Assembly (NCBI GenBank): GCA_000708835.1
Contig: DF237121.1
Location: forward strand, 97,260-161,259
DNA length: 64,000 bases
Source of the DNA: Klebsormidium nitens
Taxonomy: Eukaryota; Streptophyta; Klebsormidiophyceae; Klebsormidiales; Klebsormidiaceae
Direction: 5' to 3'
Shown here: positions 23,501 through 35,645 of the stretch, one piece after another
Numbering within the stretch: the stretch's first letter is position 1
Layout: each line of letters opens with the position of its first letter
The notes under the pieces: generated by a model
Seen by the model: the letters and a program-made list of their open reading frames with translations, nothing else
Database searches by the model: none
Told to the model about the DNA's origin: nothing
Translations under genes and position numbers: made by a program

Positions 23501-24285
23501 GCAGTAGGCTCATATCAGAAGATAGGTCAGCCGAGTCTGTCACTCTCCTACCTTTTTGACAGAGCAGAGTCAGCCTCTCCCCGCAATACTAATGCCAATA
23601 GCCTAAGACTGACGTAATCAGATTCCAAAGTTAAACGCCCCAGCTTCCAAGCTGGTCCGGCCGTGTAAGGGCAATACGTGGCATTCTCTGAACTCTCTTT
23701 CAGTCGGGATCTTGATTCTCGGTATCTGGGGATTGTGTTCTGTTTGTCGATTCAAAGGAAGGCCTGATTGCGGTCCAAAGGGGAGAGAGTCGAGACTTTG
23801 TTCACGCCTGCTTGCCACGCTGGCGACGTCACAGCTAGTGATAATAATCAAGTTCGGGAATCGAACCCGGCCGGTCGGCGGTGTTCCGTCAGCCTTGCTT
23901 ACGTCATTCGATGGCGGTGACGCACGCGGCCCAGAGCTAAACCAAAATCTGGACGAAGGGTTTGCGGTCTGAAGAGCGGCATGACCCGATAGCTGACGGC
24001 GTCATCTTTAGACCAATCGCAGGGGTCGGACGTACGTTTGCGGCCTTTTAGGCCGTCCGATCTAATAGTGATGGCTCGCGCTTGTAGTTAACACCTGGGT
24101 TATAGAGGGATTCAAGATAGGTACCTTGATTTCATTTGATGATTTCTGACACTTTGAACTTTTGAAGTTTGTAGATTGTAGCGTGTGACGTACGACAGAT
24201 TTTAGCCCCTGTACGGAACCGTTTATGAGATATTATACTTATAAGTTATTACCTACTGCGAATATTATATTATTCACGTCATAGA
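20589..24285. other. Intergenic, no gene recognised
   Basis: No supported gene. It holds an A/T-run at 22252-22285 and a 174-bp period repeat at 22310-22640. The upstream region of the minus-strand gene ending at 20588 lies at its left end. Confidence 0.45.
22310..22640. repeat. Two imperfect copies of a ~174-bp Pro/Lys-like CT-rich unit
   Basis: Anchor words aatgcttgcacaag recur at 22417 and 22591. Around them ctccaaac, ccctttcaaa and aaccccttca recur at similar spacing. Confidence 0.7.
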
Positions 24286-24394
24286 ATGGTCAAGCGAAGC
24301 GACGGCCTTTACTCGAACTCGATTTCCGTACACACGACAGACTGCTTTTCACACCTAGTAGATAGCAGGGCTTGCCACGTACCATCTTTCTCCG

Positions 24395-24590
24395 GTGCCG
24401 TCTGGCTACCGGTGCCAGCCCAAATTTCTACCGGCTGCCCACACGGGCTAAAGCACCGGGCGCCGGCCTTGCCTAGGCGGCGCCAGCATTTTTGCCGGCT
24501 GTCCAGCCGGTGGGGTGCCTTCGGCACCGGTGCATCTGTCATTTCTGCCGGCCAGGTCCAGCTTAAACACCGGTTCGTGGCAAGCAGATA
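24395..24590. repeat. GC-rich hairpin island 1
   Basis: Dense overlapping palindromes such as gccggctgtccagccggt and ggtgccttcggcacc. It sits just left of the TIR element at 24612. No coding role is evident. Confidence 0.5.
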
Positions 24591-24611
24591 GTGTAAACGA
24601 TCCCGTCTTCC

Positions 24612-24830
24612 ATTCTGGCAACGGAAGTATTCACTAAATAGAGTGTTCAGTGTTCACTAACATAGGCAACCGGGGGACGGTAGGGTTGGTTTGGTAGTTA
24701 GGATTGGTTGGGGTGCTTAGCCCGTGAGACCGGTAGTTACGTTAGGTCTTTTTTACATTAGTAATTTGTGCGCCCGGGGCTTATCAATCGTAATGAACAC
24801 TCTGTTTAGTGAACACTCCCGTTGCCATTA
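24612..24830. mobile_element. MITE with long TIRs and a 10-bp target duplication
   Basis: The left end attctggcaacggaagt... and the right end ...ccgttgccatta are inverted repeats of about 40 bp sharing gtgttcactaaa and agagtgttca. The element is flanked by cccgtcttcc at 24602-24611 and again at 24831-24840. A target duplication of this size is typical of Mutator-like elements. No transposase inside. Confidence 0.85.
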
Positions 24831-25214
24831 CCCGTCTTCCGAAACCGTCGGAGTCTGCGGCGTTCTGAGAGACTGAGACACAGCAACTCCCGGGCACTCA
24901 GCACGGTTCCTAAACCTCCCCCGGTCTTCTATTCTGCAAGGAAGGCTCTGTCCCGGGAAAACTCTCCCACAAATCCCGGCATGGCCGGGAGTCGGGAGCT
25001 CAAACTTGTGAGTCGGGGCTCGGGACCCGGTTGCATCTCCCGAGCCCAAGTATACTGCTTTGAAAAGTATCCATCATTGCTGTGTACGATCAGGCGTCGT
25101 CAGCTGAAAACAGAACATTGGGAATTCGAGTTGGAATCATTTCAACCGTTTAACGGCAATGGCGGGTGCTTTAGCGGCACCAACAACCGGCGGCGCCGAG
25201 CACAGGAACTGACA

Positions 25215-25350
25215 GACGTACTGCACCAGGGGTTCTGGCGGGGCGCCAAACGGGGCGCAGAGCGCCCCGGGGCAAATCCTGGCGCCCCCGGGCGGAAGCC
25301 CGGGGCGCCACAGCGCCCTGGGCCGCAGGCCCCGCCTACTCTTGGAAAGT
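25215..25350. repeat. GC-rich hairpin island 2
   Basis: Stacked words such as ggcgcc, gcgccccggggc and gcccggggcgcc form many alternative stems. Its left edge (actgcaccaggggttct) matches in inverted orientation the right edge of island 3. Confidence 0.55.
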
Positions 25351-25601
25351 ACTAGATCCAGGCCGCCTCAACCGGGAACTCTGATCTGATTTCTAAGTAT
25401 AGATTATCAGAGCGATTGCCTGGACATATCAGGACACAAAGGAAGCCCATATGGTTCCAGAAGGAGGAGATAAGCACTTGTATTTAATTAAAAATGCTAC
25501 AAATCCAAGTCGAGACTCGAGTTCTCTACACTTAGCCAAGTATCATGATTATAATAAATAATCTGCAAGGGTATGCTTCGATAGAGGCATTTGTTACTAT
25601 A

Positions 25602-26114
25602 AGGAAGGCGTCATTTTGAAGCTGTACCCCCCCTATTAACTACGGAGCCCTTTTCGCCAGAGGATCCAAGTTACCCCCCCATCATAGCAGGCTGACCTGG
25701 CGCAAGTCCTAGGTCCCCCCCCCTTGTCTTCTCAGTTTTCGAAGGCTTCAGGTCCCCCCCCCATCACAAGATTCGGCAAATTGCAAAAATCAAGGTCATA
25801 TTAGACTGCACAGAGCTTTTACCAGAATGTACCATCGGTTTTGGGGGCCTTTTGCACTTTTTGAAAGGATTTTGTACCAGATTGTAGAGGCATTTGCTTG
25901 TCAAAATGGATGATATGCCATCATCGAAGCCCATTTCCCCCCTGCACCTTCAACATATACAACCTGCAAAGGTCCCCCCCCCATGCAGCCTTGGGGATCT
26001 TGGAACAGCTGCAAGTCCCCCCCCCTTCCCAACCCTCGAAGCGGGTTTCGGTTCGAGGTCCCCCCCCCCATAACAGTTAATAGGGGGGGTTCCGCTTCAA
26101 AATGACGCTTCCCT
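25602..26114. mobile_element. TIR element with an interior of poly-C runs
   Basis: The left end ggaaggcgtcattttgaagc and the right end gcttcaaaatgacgcttccc are inverted repeats that continue through a C7 or G7 run and ctattaact. Inside, the plus strand carries eight runs of 6 to 10 C, most in the setting (a)ggt or (a)gt before the run. No frame of note. Target duplication not resolved. Confidence 0.75.
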
Positions 26115-26254
26115 AATAGGACCTGCTTTGGAAACGAGGGCAGCGATTCTTTTTGACTTTTTGCCGACTGCTTGTACCGTATACGGTAGAGGCACAGGAG
26201 GCAGCCCTGGGGACCGGTATGCACGAATTCGGCTCGGTTAACCGTTAAGCACAG

Positions 26255-26425
26255 CTTCCGCCAGAATACCTATTGTACCGGGCGCTGGCGCCCGGGCTTG
26301 GGCGCCCTAGGTAAGCTGGTCGGCGCCCCGGGGCAAAGCCCAGGGGCGCCACAGCACCTCCGGGCAAAATCCTGCTAGAACCCCTGTACTGCACCGTCGG
26401 CATCCGGAAACGGTTAAACTTAGTT
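26255..26425. repeat. GC-rich hairpin island 3
   Basis: Contains gggcgctggcgcccgggc and gcgccccggggcaaagccc. Its right edge is related to the left edge of island 2 in inverted orientation, so the pair brackets the poly-C element. Confidence 0.55.
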
Positions 26426-29400
26426 TCAAAGTTTAATTTGTTGGATGCGGTCACCCCCTAAAATTCGGGATGACGTGTGCACTGACGAGATCGCGGCTGC
26501 ATTGTGCAATAATTCGCTGTGCCGATCAGCGTTCGACACGGAGTTTTAATTTCGTCGGCTCCCAGGCCGACTTTTCTCGGTCCGTCCGCTGGAAGCCTTG
26601 GAACTCTGAACCGGTCGGTGTGTCATCCAAACACCATTCTGTCGGCTTCTCGGCAGACGCCCCTCAGTTGAGTGGGCCGGGGCCCAGGTTTGCAGTTTCG
26701 TCGGCTGATCGACGTTTGGCGGGCTTGACGGCTCGCGGCCGGCTTCAGGTTGTCATTATTGGTTGACGATGGTAAAGGCCGACAGTCGGAGTACGGATGA
26801 GCAGCCGAATGCGGCGTGGCGATGACCAATCATTTCATTTTCATGTGGTAGAGTTTGCATGCGTTATCAAGGCTGGAAGAACGTCAGCCACATTGCTAAT
26901 AATACGTATATGATTGTATAGGTCGAACATAAGTACTAAGTACAATACCGTACTTGCATTCACAGATCCTGATTGGCCAAGCCTGGAGTCCGAAGCACCG
27001 CAGGCCGTACCGTACGACCGTACGTTTGCGTTGTTCAAAGTTTCAGACTCACAGTATACCGGTAGAGTCTAGACACTCTCGATCAGTCTCGACTCTCGAG
27101 TCTCGAGCCTTGACTCACGATTTGCACTGAGTCGAGCAGCGTTCTCTCGAGTTGCGCAACTTCGAAGCGACGCCGGCGGCTGGTAGGCGGTTGGATCAGG
27201 GTGTCTTGTACCGGTATGATGTAGCTCTGACCGTTTACTTCGACTGGTGAAAGGTTTGATTCAGCAAACGAGCTTCTAGAATCTTCCGGCAGCACGCGCC
27301 GTGCGTGTCACGCACACCGTAGTACTACAGTGGTACTGCCATTCAGTTTACCGCTTTGTTACGTGCCTTCACAACAGTAATAAGTATCCTCGACTTCCGT
27401 TCTTCGGTTCTTCTACGGTTAAAGTTCTTTGTATCTTCGAATATACCTATTCCTCTCACACCAACTGGCGTGACGCCGCGACTCGGGCCGCGGCTAGACG
27501 GCAAGGTACATACTACAGTCACTAGCGATTCAGAATATCACGGCTTTGATGGGGTTTGAGATGGGTGCCCGAGGAATGATGCAATGATAGTACGACAGGA
27601 AGGCTGCTCAGCCAATCACGGTGCTACAGAGTACGGCATTGAGTCAGCAAACAAATTAAATGGGTCAGATACTACCTAGGTAGGACTAGCTGTCAACGTT
27701 CAAAGGGCGTTCAAACTTCAGACGTTGTCGAAGACCTGCACGGAAAACAATGCTACGTTATAGGACGCATGACTTGGTTCGGAACGCGTGCAATTCGTTC
27801 GCTGCTGGACTTGTTGACTTGTATGTAAACCTTTGTTCTTTGACAAATGCAGGTGGAAAAAAGAGAATAGTGGTAGTGTCTCTGCCCCCTGCGAAGAGCG
27901 TCTCGTCACTGGTGCCTCCACACAATTCACAATACAGCCGTGCATACGCAAGTTTGTGACCGGCCACGTAAACTGCCAGACTCGTGCCGGTCACATAGAT
28001 CTTTCTTCAAACTTGGTGTCGGTTGGCTTGAATCATCCGAGTCCCCAGAAATTTTCTGCCGGTACCCAATACCAGGGCCGGTAACCTCAGCTCTTTCTGA
28101 TTGTATATCTATTATTGAGAATCCACGAACGGAGACGGTTCTGGTTTCCGATGCAGGTTAGACGGTGACAGCCTGACAGGCCTCAGATCGATCAAAAGTG
28201 TCGTGCTTGAGTAGCTACTAACCTAGTAGCGCCACACTAGTACCTACCTAGTAGGTAGATCCTTTCGCAGTCCGAAGTTCGAACAAGCAAGGCGGGTTTC
28301 AGGATCTGGTCAAGAGCCTCTGAGTTCCGGTTGTATTATATATGTGGACTCCAAATGTTCATCAAGGAGTCCAGCACAATGTCAGTATTAGTGTCAGGGT
28401 TACTGTTAAGTAGTGTCAGCACTGTCAAGCTGCCGCTGATTGAATCAGCTGAGAATAAGCCTTGACACTGAAATAGATACTGACAACACAAACATAGACT
28501 CTGACAGTGACATCAAGATTGACAAGAACCATGATGCATCGGTTCCTTTGACTTTTGATACGCCCGGTCTACCGGGTCGTTTCCCGGTCGAAGTCCTCGC
28601 GGACCGGTAGAAGTCGCCGAATCCAAGTCTGACACGCTGTCAGAAATCGACCCAATAGGAGAACGCCTTATTTCTTTGCGAAAATATTCTCACAAGCGTG
28701 ACAAGGAGACGTAAACAATGAAGACTACCTTTTATAAATTAAATATCGTCGAACTTCGCAATGTGTGCGTGGGCAATGAGCACTCTGTCTGCACATACTG
28801 AGCACTACAGAATCCAAGGCCGAGCGTTCGTCTGTGCTCGCATCCCGAGATTAGACTCGGAGCTCATCCAAGATTAGACCTCGGCCGAGATTAGGGTAGA
28901 AGACTGGGAACTGCGGTGGAGTATGGTTTTCCAACTGAAAACCCCCATATCTGGTTGCGCAAAATGGCGCAATATTGATCAATCAGACTGCGCACACTCG
29001 TTCATACATATCATTATGAGAACATTGGCGCCACATTGTCATATGACCTGCCTTCAGTCAATCCCGGATCACCTTTCAAAGACGATCGACGCGGTGTCTC
29101 AGAATACGGCCTGCCAACACCCAAAAGGGCCCTGATTGAACCGCTTTGAGTAAATGCATCCCAATAAAGCTTAGAAGTATCTAGTAATCTGAGGCAGCTT
29201 ATGGTCTCGACAGGAGCAGAAGGACTGAAAAAAGTCATGAGAAGCTCGACTTGGCAGTATTTTTCAGATTCTGAATCAGGCTTTCTTGTCAGTCACGCCG
29301 GAATAAGCACCTCAGAGCTATTAAAAAGCACCAGCTAAAAAAACCCCAGGTGATATCGTGGCAAGACCTATGGTCGAGTAGAAGAGTACTCTTCTTGCCG

Positions 29401-30849
29401 CGGCACTTGTGAAGTCCCTTGGGGCCTTCTGACATGAAAGCGATCAGTGGCGACTCCTCAAAAGAGGAGGAAGGACCTTGCCATTTGCACAAACCATGCT
29501 AGGCACTTTGCGACGTGGCGCGTCCGGCGGCTGATCTGCGCACTGGGCTAAAGAGGGTGGGGCCGTTGCAGGAACATCGGACGGCGCGGCAGGGACTCTG
29601 GATCCATACGGTGAGAGAAACCAACCCCTTGCTCGATGTTGGATGCTACCACTCATCCAGCTTGACAAGAAAAGTGTTTTCTTGTTTGATGGGCCTGGCT
29701 TGCGATTGGAAACTAGAAGGGTGAGCTTTCCAGCTCAGTGGGCCGCCTTACTTAAAGAAAAGGACGAAAATGTGTTCTTGTTTGATGGGCGCTGTACTTT
29801 GGCTTGGGAGCTGGAATTGAAAGGATGAGCTTTCCAGCTTCTGTGGGCTGATCTTAATCACTCAATCACTCAGAATAACAGCTGGGCAAGGGGGCTGACA
29901 ATTGCGGGAGCCAAAACGGGTGCTCTGATAAGGTGGTCATGGCACCCGCATCTTCAAATGCGCTAGGAGCTCCAGGTGATGAAAAGAAATGGGTCCAAAA
30001 GGGCTGTGTGAGAAGCGCGTTTATTGTTCAGAGATATCCAAAAGAGGCACAGAGTGGTGCTGGCAGTTTTATGGGCGCTCGGAAAGAGTCATCAGGGCAG
30101 AATTTTGGATAACAGAATATTGTCGCAAGCAGTTCACTCAATGTCCAGTTAGACAATAAAGGCTAAAAAAGGCTCTGATCCTGAGCGAGCGCTGCGTATC
30201 AGTTTTCAACCGACCAATGCAATCCTTTTCAAGAATATCAGCCAATAAAATGATGTGCCGGTGCTTTACAGGAGGTTCCGTACCCGCAGGCCCTTGGATC
30301 TAGGCAATCCCGGTGAATGTAACTGCCCAATTGGGCTGGTGGCAAGTGACAAAGCCTTTCTTCACTGGGACAGAATTCTATCAATTCTGATTTCATACGT
30401 TGCGCTTAAAAGTTCCAAGGTAAGACGCTTCAACCACCACTTTGGAATCCTTGCACTGACTGTCAAATGTCTGAGTTTCCTAAGACGCCTTGCTTTTCTC
30501 TCTAGTTTGATGTGAGTTGATGAACCCACAAAAAGATTGGCAGTGTGTTCATAGTGCACAAGCTTGTATGAACTGCATCAGCTCTGAAAAAGCCAAATTT
30601 CTCAAAGGGCTGAGGTGCCCATTGCAAGAATATTCAGGCAACTTCCTGAATCTTCCCTTCAATGTATCAGGCCTGAATTGCAAAGGGCTTACTGAAAGTC
30701 TTTCCTCTATAACAACGTCTCCGCTGTACAAGGTTCCACTAAGGACTCCTCCGTGCAAACCCCCTCTTGCAAAGCTTTCAAAGACATCCCCCCACCCTTA
30801 ACCCAACCCACAGCTTCAGAGCTTCCCCAATTGATCTTCTTTCAAATAT
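26426..30849. other. Intergenic, no gene recognised
   Basis: No supported exon. It holds a stretch of GAC/AGT-type codon repeats near 28380-28530 and a tandem pair at 29674-29849. Confidence 0.45.
29674..29849. repeat. Tandem pair, period about 97 bp
   Basis: Both units contain cttgtttgatgggc, then gtgagctttccagct or gatgagctttccagct, then gtgggc. Confidence 0.75.
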
Positions 30850-31044
30850 CACAGGAGGTTCTGGCTGCTAACCATGCTGATAACCAGACTCGAGGCTCAG
30901 GGTATTGGACAGATGACCCGGCTCTCACCTTGCTTCAAGGCTGGTTACCGCCCAAGTCTGGCTAGGTATTGGACAATGAACCACTTTGGAACCAGCCCAT
31001 AGCCAGCCCATAACCATCATCGTTACGGGCCAAAACCTCCTGTG
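30850..31044 (-). mobile_element. MITE, CACAGGAGG family, copy 3 (best preserved)
   Basis: The ends cacaggaggttctggc and gccaaaacctcctgtg are nearly perfect 16-bp inverted repeats. The interior is shared with the copies at 10324 and 14297. Confidence 0.85.
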
Positions 31045-32261
31045 TTAATGAATGCACTGTTCCTCTGTGGTTGCAGAACGCACCTTGAACCATTCCAATG
31101 TTTACGTGTAGATGACGTCACCAAACGCCACCGAAAAGGATTCCGTGAGTTGCCAACGAAAGCATGGGCCGGAAGGCTCCCGTAAAAGCGAGACAATAAC
31201 CAGCGGCCTGGCGTTTTGAAGGTGTCCGAAAAGCACCAGAAAGTGCCGCAAAAGAATGGGAGTCCAATAAAACGTAACCGTATCTGTGGGCAGACCGCAA
31301 CCATTCATTCAGTTGAATAGCGCTCACAATCATCACAAGCGGTGCGCGAAGCTTTTCATCCAGAAGGTTACTTTAATTCAAAGGGTAGACAATCTGATCA
31401 CGAGCGCCTCAATTGAGGCGAACTTCTATCGAGGTGGAAGGATTTTGGAAATCCCGCTTTGACACCTCGATCTTTTCTCTCGACTTTGTTGGTCATCTGC
31501 TTTTCCGCAATGGGGTTAAACTCGTACTCCAAGGCCGAGACTCTAATCTCAAGTGTGTCAAAGTTAGCTAGAAAGATTCAAGCTCGACAGCCTCTTTTGT
31601 CCAGAATACAAGATATCATTCCAATTCCAGAGCTACTCAGATGAGAAGATCGTCCTTCATGACTTTTCTTCTTGGGTTTGCGCCTCGAGGTTGCCAAGTG
31701 CACGATTGAGATGAGCTCTTCTTTGTGCTTTCATTCTAAGACTGCTGAAGGGAATGTGCCTTCGAGAGTCAACCTGAGGGCTCAATCTCCGGATATATGA
31801 TCAGGAAACAACTGATAAGATCCTGAAGAGTTCAGAGTCTGCATAAACGATTCCTTCTGATGCAGGCTCCTTTGCGAGTCAACTTTCTATGCAAAAACAA
31901 GATAGATCTTCTTGATTGCTTCTCAATCAATCCTTCTGCTCTCCGGTTAGTCCTTTCTTTCTGTCCTGGCACACCAATCCAACCAGCTCAGCTTCGGTTT
32001 CAAACGGATATTGGGCGCGGGAGTGTTCCTACTCCTCCATCAATTCAAGGTTTTGCAAAATCTAGCAGGGCTTGATTGAAGTCTGAGCAGAGATCTTCTT
32101 CGGCTCTGTCGACTTACCCGATTCAAACTTACCTGCTTCCAGGTTTCGACGGATCCAGCGAAAGCCCTGACCACCAGACACGGTCCTTTTCTTCTTCAGG
32201 CTACATGACCATGCCAACCTCAACATTGAAGAGTTAGACTGGGGGACTGACAACCGGGCAG

Positions 32262-33536
32262 ATGGAGAACGAATCTGGTTTCGCGTGGCCTTCCCCTGTC
32301 GAGCCACGTGGCGGCTTCGGGTTCGCCAAGGGCCAGCAGGCGATGTCAACCGACGGCCCCTCAACGCTGGAGTGTCTGCTCGACGAGGCTTACCGTGCAC
32401 CCGACACGTCCTGGCAGTCTTTCCCTGGTCACTTTTCTGGGGGGCAAACTCCCGCCGCTTTTCCCCCCTCATCGGGTGAACTCTCTGGGTGGCCAGCTGA
32501 AAGCTTTCCCGCCCCTGAACCGTCCCCGTTTGAGGGCTTCCAGCCGTCTGCTTCGCCCGGAGGGATCCCTCCCTGGACAAGCGCGCCGTTCCCCGGTCAG
32601 GGTGACTCGGTTACGGCGATAACCCGCGCGTTTCCGGGGCAGCCGATTGTGATTAACCACTACCACTACCACAACGCTCAGTCTTTCGACCCCGCTCCCT
32701 CGTCCGGGCATTACCTGGGTCAGCAACAATCAGTCGGAGGGCACTCCCCGCCTCAAGTGCAGTCATCTCCCCCGGGTTACTCCTCACCGGTTAGCGACAA
32801 CCCCGCACCCCGGTACTACGGTTCTCTCCCATCAGACGGGTATCTAACCCGCCCCTTCAACCGGGCGGAAACCATTCTTAACCCGGGTTACCCTCCAACC
32901 CGGTCGGTGTCGCACTCGAAGCCCCTGACGTTATGTCCTGAGCTTGCGGCGACTGACTCCCCGGAAACCCAAACTAACTACCCGGGGTTTCCGTCCAACC
33001 GCCCACTAACCCAGGTGTTATCACAGCCCCGACCCGAACGCTCCCAGTCCTTAACCGAACCGGTTCTGGCCGGGGCCCATAAGCGCCCGGGAGGTGCGGA
33101 AGGCGAGCCGGGAAGGAAGCGCGCGCGCGCGCGCAGCGCTCCGCCTACATGGTTTGAATTGCCCGGTGAGGCCGAGTCCCCGGGTCAACTTAACCCGTTC
33201 CAGGATGTCCCGTATGGAAAGCGACCAGGTCAGACCGCGGCTCTGAGAGAGCTCGAAAACTCCTGGCTTGGGCAGTACGCTTACCCCGTCGTTAACCCAT
33301 CTGAAAACCCGGCTGGTAACCCAGTTGAAGCTGCTAACCCGGTTTTCAGCGGGGTTTCTCAGCCGGTTTCGATCAACCCGGTCCCTATGTCGCAAGGGAG
33401 GGAAGTCAAGGAGCGCACCGTAGCAGTTTCCCGGCCGCCCCATTTGTCTAATTATCTCCAGGGAGCGCTCAACCGGTTCGTGGCTGATTCGTCGGGTAAC
33501 CCGGGCGGCCAAGGGTTGGGGGGCCGCCGGCAATAA
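32262..33536 (+). CDS. Unknown Pro-rich protein with HYHYH motif and basic block (family member 2)
   Basis: A single frame of 424 codons. The ATG is the first after an in-frame stop. Not recognised as a known family. It has LECLLDEAYRAP near residues 36-47, the motif GQPIVINHYHYH (126-137), a long Pro/Ser/Gly-rich middle, a basic block KRPGGAEGEPGRKRARAR (274-291), then SAPPTWFELPG and ENSWLGQY (332-339). All four blocks are shared in order with the protein at 19629-20588. It is longer at both ends and has an extra Asn-Pro repeat tail (NPSENPAGNPVEAANPVF). Composition suggests a disordered nuclear protein. Function unknown. Confidence 0.7.
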   Translation: MENESGFAWPSPVEPRGGFGFAKGQQAMSTDGPSTLECLLDEAYRAPDTSWQSFPGHFSGGQTPAAFPPSSGELSGWPAESFPAPEPSPFEGFQPSASPGGIPPWTSAPFPGQGDSVTAITRAFPGQPIVINHYHYHNAQSFDPAPSSGHYLGQQQSVGGHSPPQVQSSPPGYSSPVSDNPAPRYYGSLPSDGYLTRPFNRAETILNPGYPPTRSVSHSKPLTLCPELAATDSPETQTNYPGFPSNRPLTQVLSQPRPERSQSLTEPVLAGAHKRPGGAEGEPGRKRARARSAPPTWFELPGEAESPGQLNPFQDVPYGKRPGQTAALRELENSWLGQYAYPVVNPSENPAGNPVEAANPVFSGVSQPVSINPVPMSQGREVKERTVAVSRPPHLSNYLQGALNRFVADSSGNPGGQGLGGRRQ

Positions 33537-35645
33537 GCTCTGAGGATTGAAAGTTTCTTGTGGCTTTGTTGTTTGATTGACGATAAAGTTTACATAGATT
33601 GAGTGTATTCTTAAAATAATGTTGCTAATCATCAGAAATCAATTGCCTTAGGATTGTAAAGGTTTGAATAAAACAATCGTAGTCAAATGTAAAATGGAGG
33701 TTGCTACGTACACAGGACGTGCACAGAGCAAGCCAGAGATCGCTGCGAATTGCAAACCCGCTATGCACGAACACTAACTGAGAACTACTAACCCTAATTA
33801 AATTAACATTTAACTAGACGCAATGACTGGGGTGGAATAGCGAGATTGGAGACGCAAAGGATCGGTCGGCTGACCGCTTATGAACCTTCTTCGCTTGTGA
33901 CGTGCTTGAGGATTGATACATCAAGGACTTCAAAATCAGAGATTACCCGGGAATGATCGAAGACCGCTTCCGATTGATCCTGAGTCTGAACGCACTGTGC
34001 CAATGCCGGGGGCATAGTCTCTTCTCGGACCTAGATTCTGATAGAAGCGGGCACCGTTTTTAGTACCATCTATGTAAAAACGAGGGGCGGAGCTCATGTG
34101 CATTCAATCAAACGGCCAGGATAGGGCAGCTCGTCGGACGGCGCGTCTTTCGTGCAGGATGACTTCAGACTATACAACTATGATGTACTATATTTTAAGC
34201 ACGGATCGCCGATAAGATTCTCAATTTCAACAATGAGGACAATTCTTATCTGCTTCGTACAATGAAAGTGATATTAAAGGGTGCATGAACGGTGTCATCA
34301 ATTCAGTCTATCATCGTACGTTTCTAGCTTTCAGGAATGAAAGCGTAAGATCATTGGAGCGCAGCTCGATTGTATCTAAGATGAAAATGTCACTTGGATC
34401 GGACGGCGTTCAATGCTCATTTCATGGCGGACAATCCGCTCGGAGCCTGGCTGTCCCTTCATTCCCTCGAGTCCGTTCAAACGGTCCAAAACACTTCCTT
34501 GCCAGTCCAAGCGAGCGGGCGCGGTCGCGCCCGCTCAGCACACATGGGCACTGTATTTTCCAATTTCGCCGCACGGAAAATCACGTATACATATTGCTTG
34601 CAAGTTGTTGTCAATAGTCCCATCAATTTTCATGCATGCAAGATTCAAGTTTGCATCCGACAAGAGAGGAAGGACGATTACAGTACGTAAAGAATGATTC
34701 ACATGAGCCAATCGGTCGAGGATCCGCAGAGACTCTGAACATATTAGTCTGGTCGATCCGGGTCACTCACATCCCATGGTATGCCATACGATTAGGAACC
34801 GTACAAGATAACGAGGATTGATGGAAAGGAACCATTCGACCAATCAGAGATTGAGCCGCCTCGATCTGTTATAGATGACCAACGCCGGCCGACGATGTTC
34901 ATTGCGGAGGCCAGGCGGCTAGCTGCTTATACCGATGTAATAAAGGCGAATCTGCCGCCGCGGATATCCGATACATACGTACGTTTGTATAGTGACAATG
35001 CAGGCCGGCTGTGTACTAACCTGATATATATTCGACTGCATGCCCTGGAAGTGTGAACTTTACAACCGTCGATCTGCTTCGAGGCTTGTTTCAAGGCCGG
35101 CTCAGGATCTATTTGGCATATTGTGGGCACATGGTATAGTAAATGTGGGCCGCGCGCTGAGTCAGCCAGGATCACTCACTGAGTGCCCCGGATACCGTTA
35201 TTGCATGCGACCAACAAACTCCACTGTCGGAGTCACTTCATCAATTGGGAAGCTCGAGATGCCATGCATGGTCTCCTTTGAACAGATTGATTGAGGACAG
35301 AGGCAGCTGCATTTATACTAAGTCGCGCTTCGATCCCGTCCAAGTGGGGGACATAATCAAGCAAGAGTCATCTAAACTTTGCGCAGAACGATCGGAGTTT
35401 GATTTGGTTCCGACCGAAGGTTCCTTGACGACATTGGTAAACATGTATGTGTGTGTGTCCAGTGGCATTTAAAGACATTCGCCGCCTCAAAACCAGGCCG
35501 CGGCCCGGCGCACGCGCGCAAGATGTCCTTGAACCTTGTTAACTCGACGTACACCCGACGGACGAGCACGACTAGCTTTGGCCAGAATTATGAAGTAACC
35601 GTCTCTGTCACTGTCCAATCAATACCTTTCAACTAGCCTCCTCCA
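33537..35645. other. Intergenic between two convergent genes
   Basis: No gene seen. A perfect 11-bp inverted repeat with a 2-nt centre, gagcgggcgcg/cgcgcccgctc, lies at 34513-34536. Confidence 0.5.

Noticed and set aside
23840-23900. tRNA T-arm-like segment (rc gggttcgattccc)
   Set aside because: The stem does not close over five pairs and no matching acceptor, D-arm or anticodon arm was found.
24822-25355. 177-codon open frame
   Set aside because: It starts inside a MITE end, runs through a GC-rich hairpin island and shows no family resemblance.
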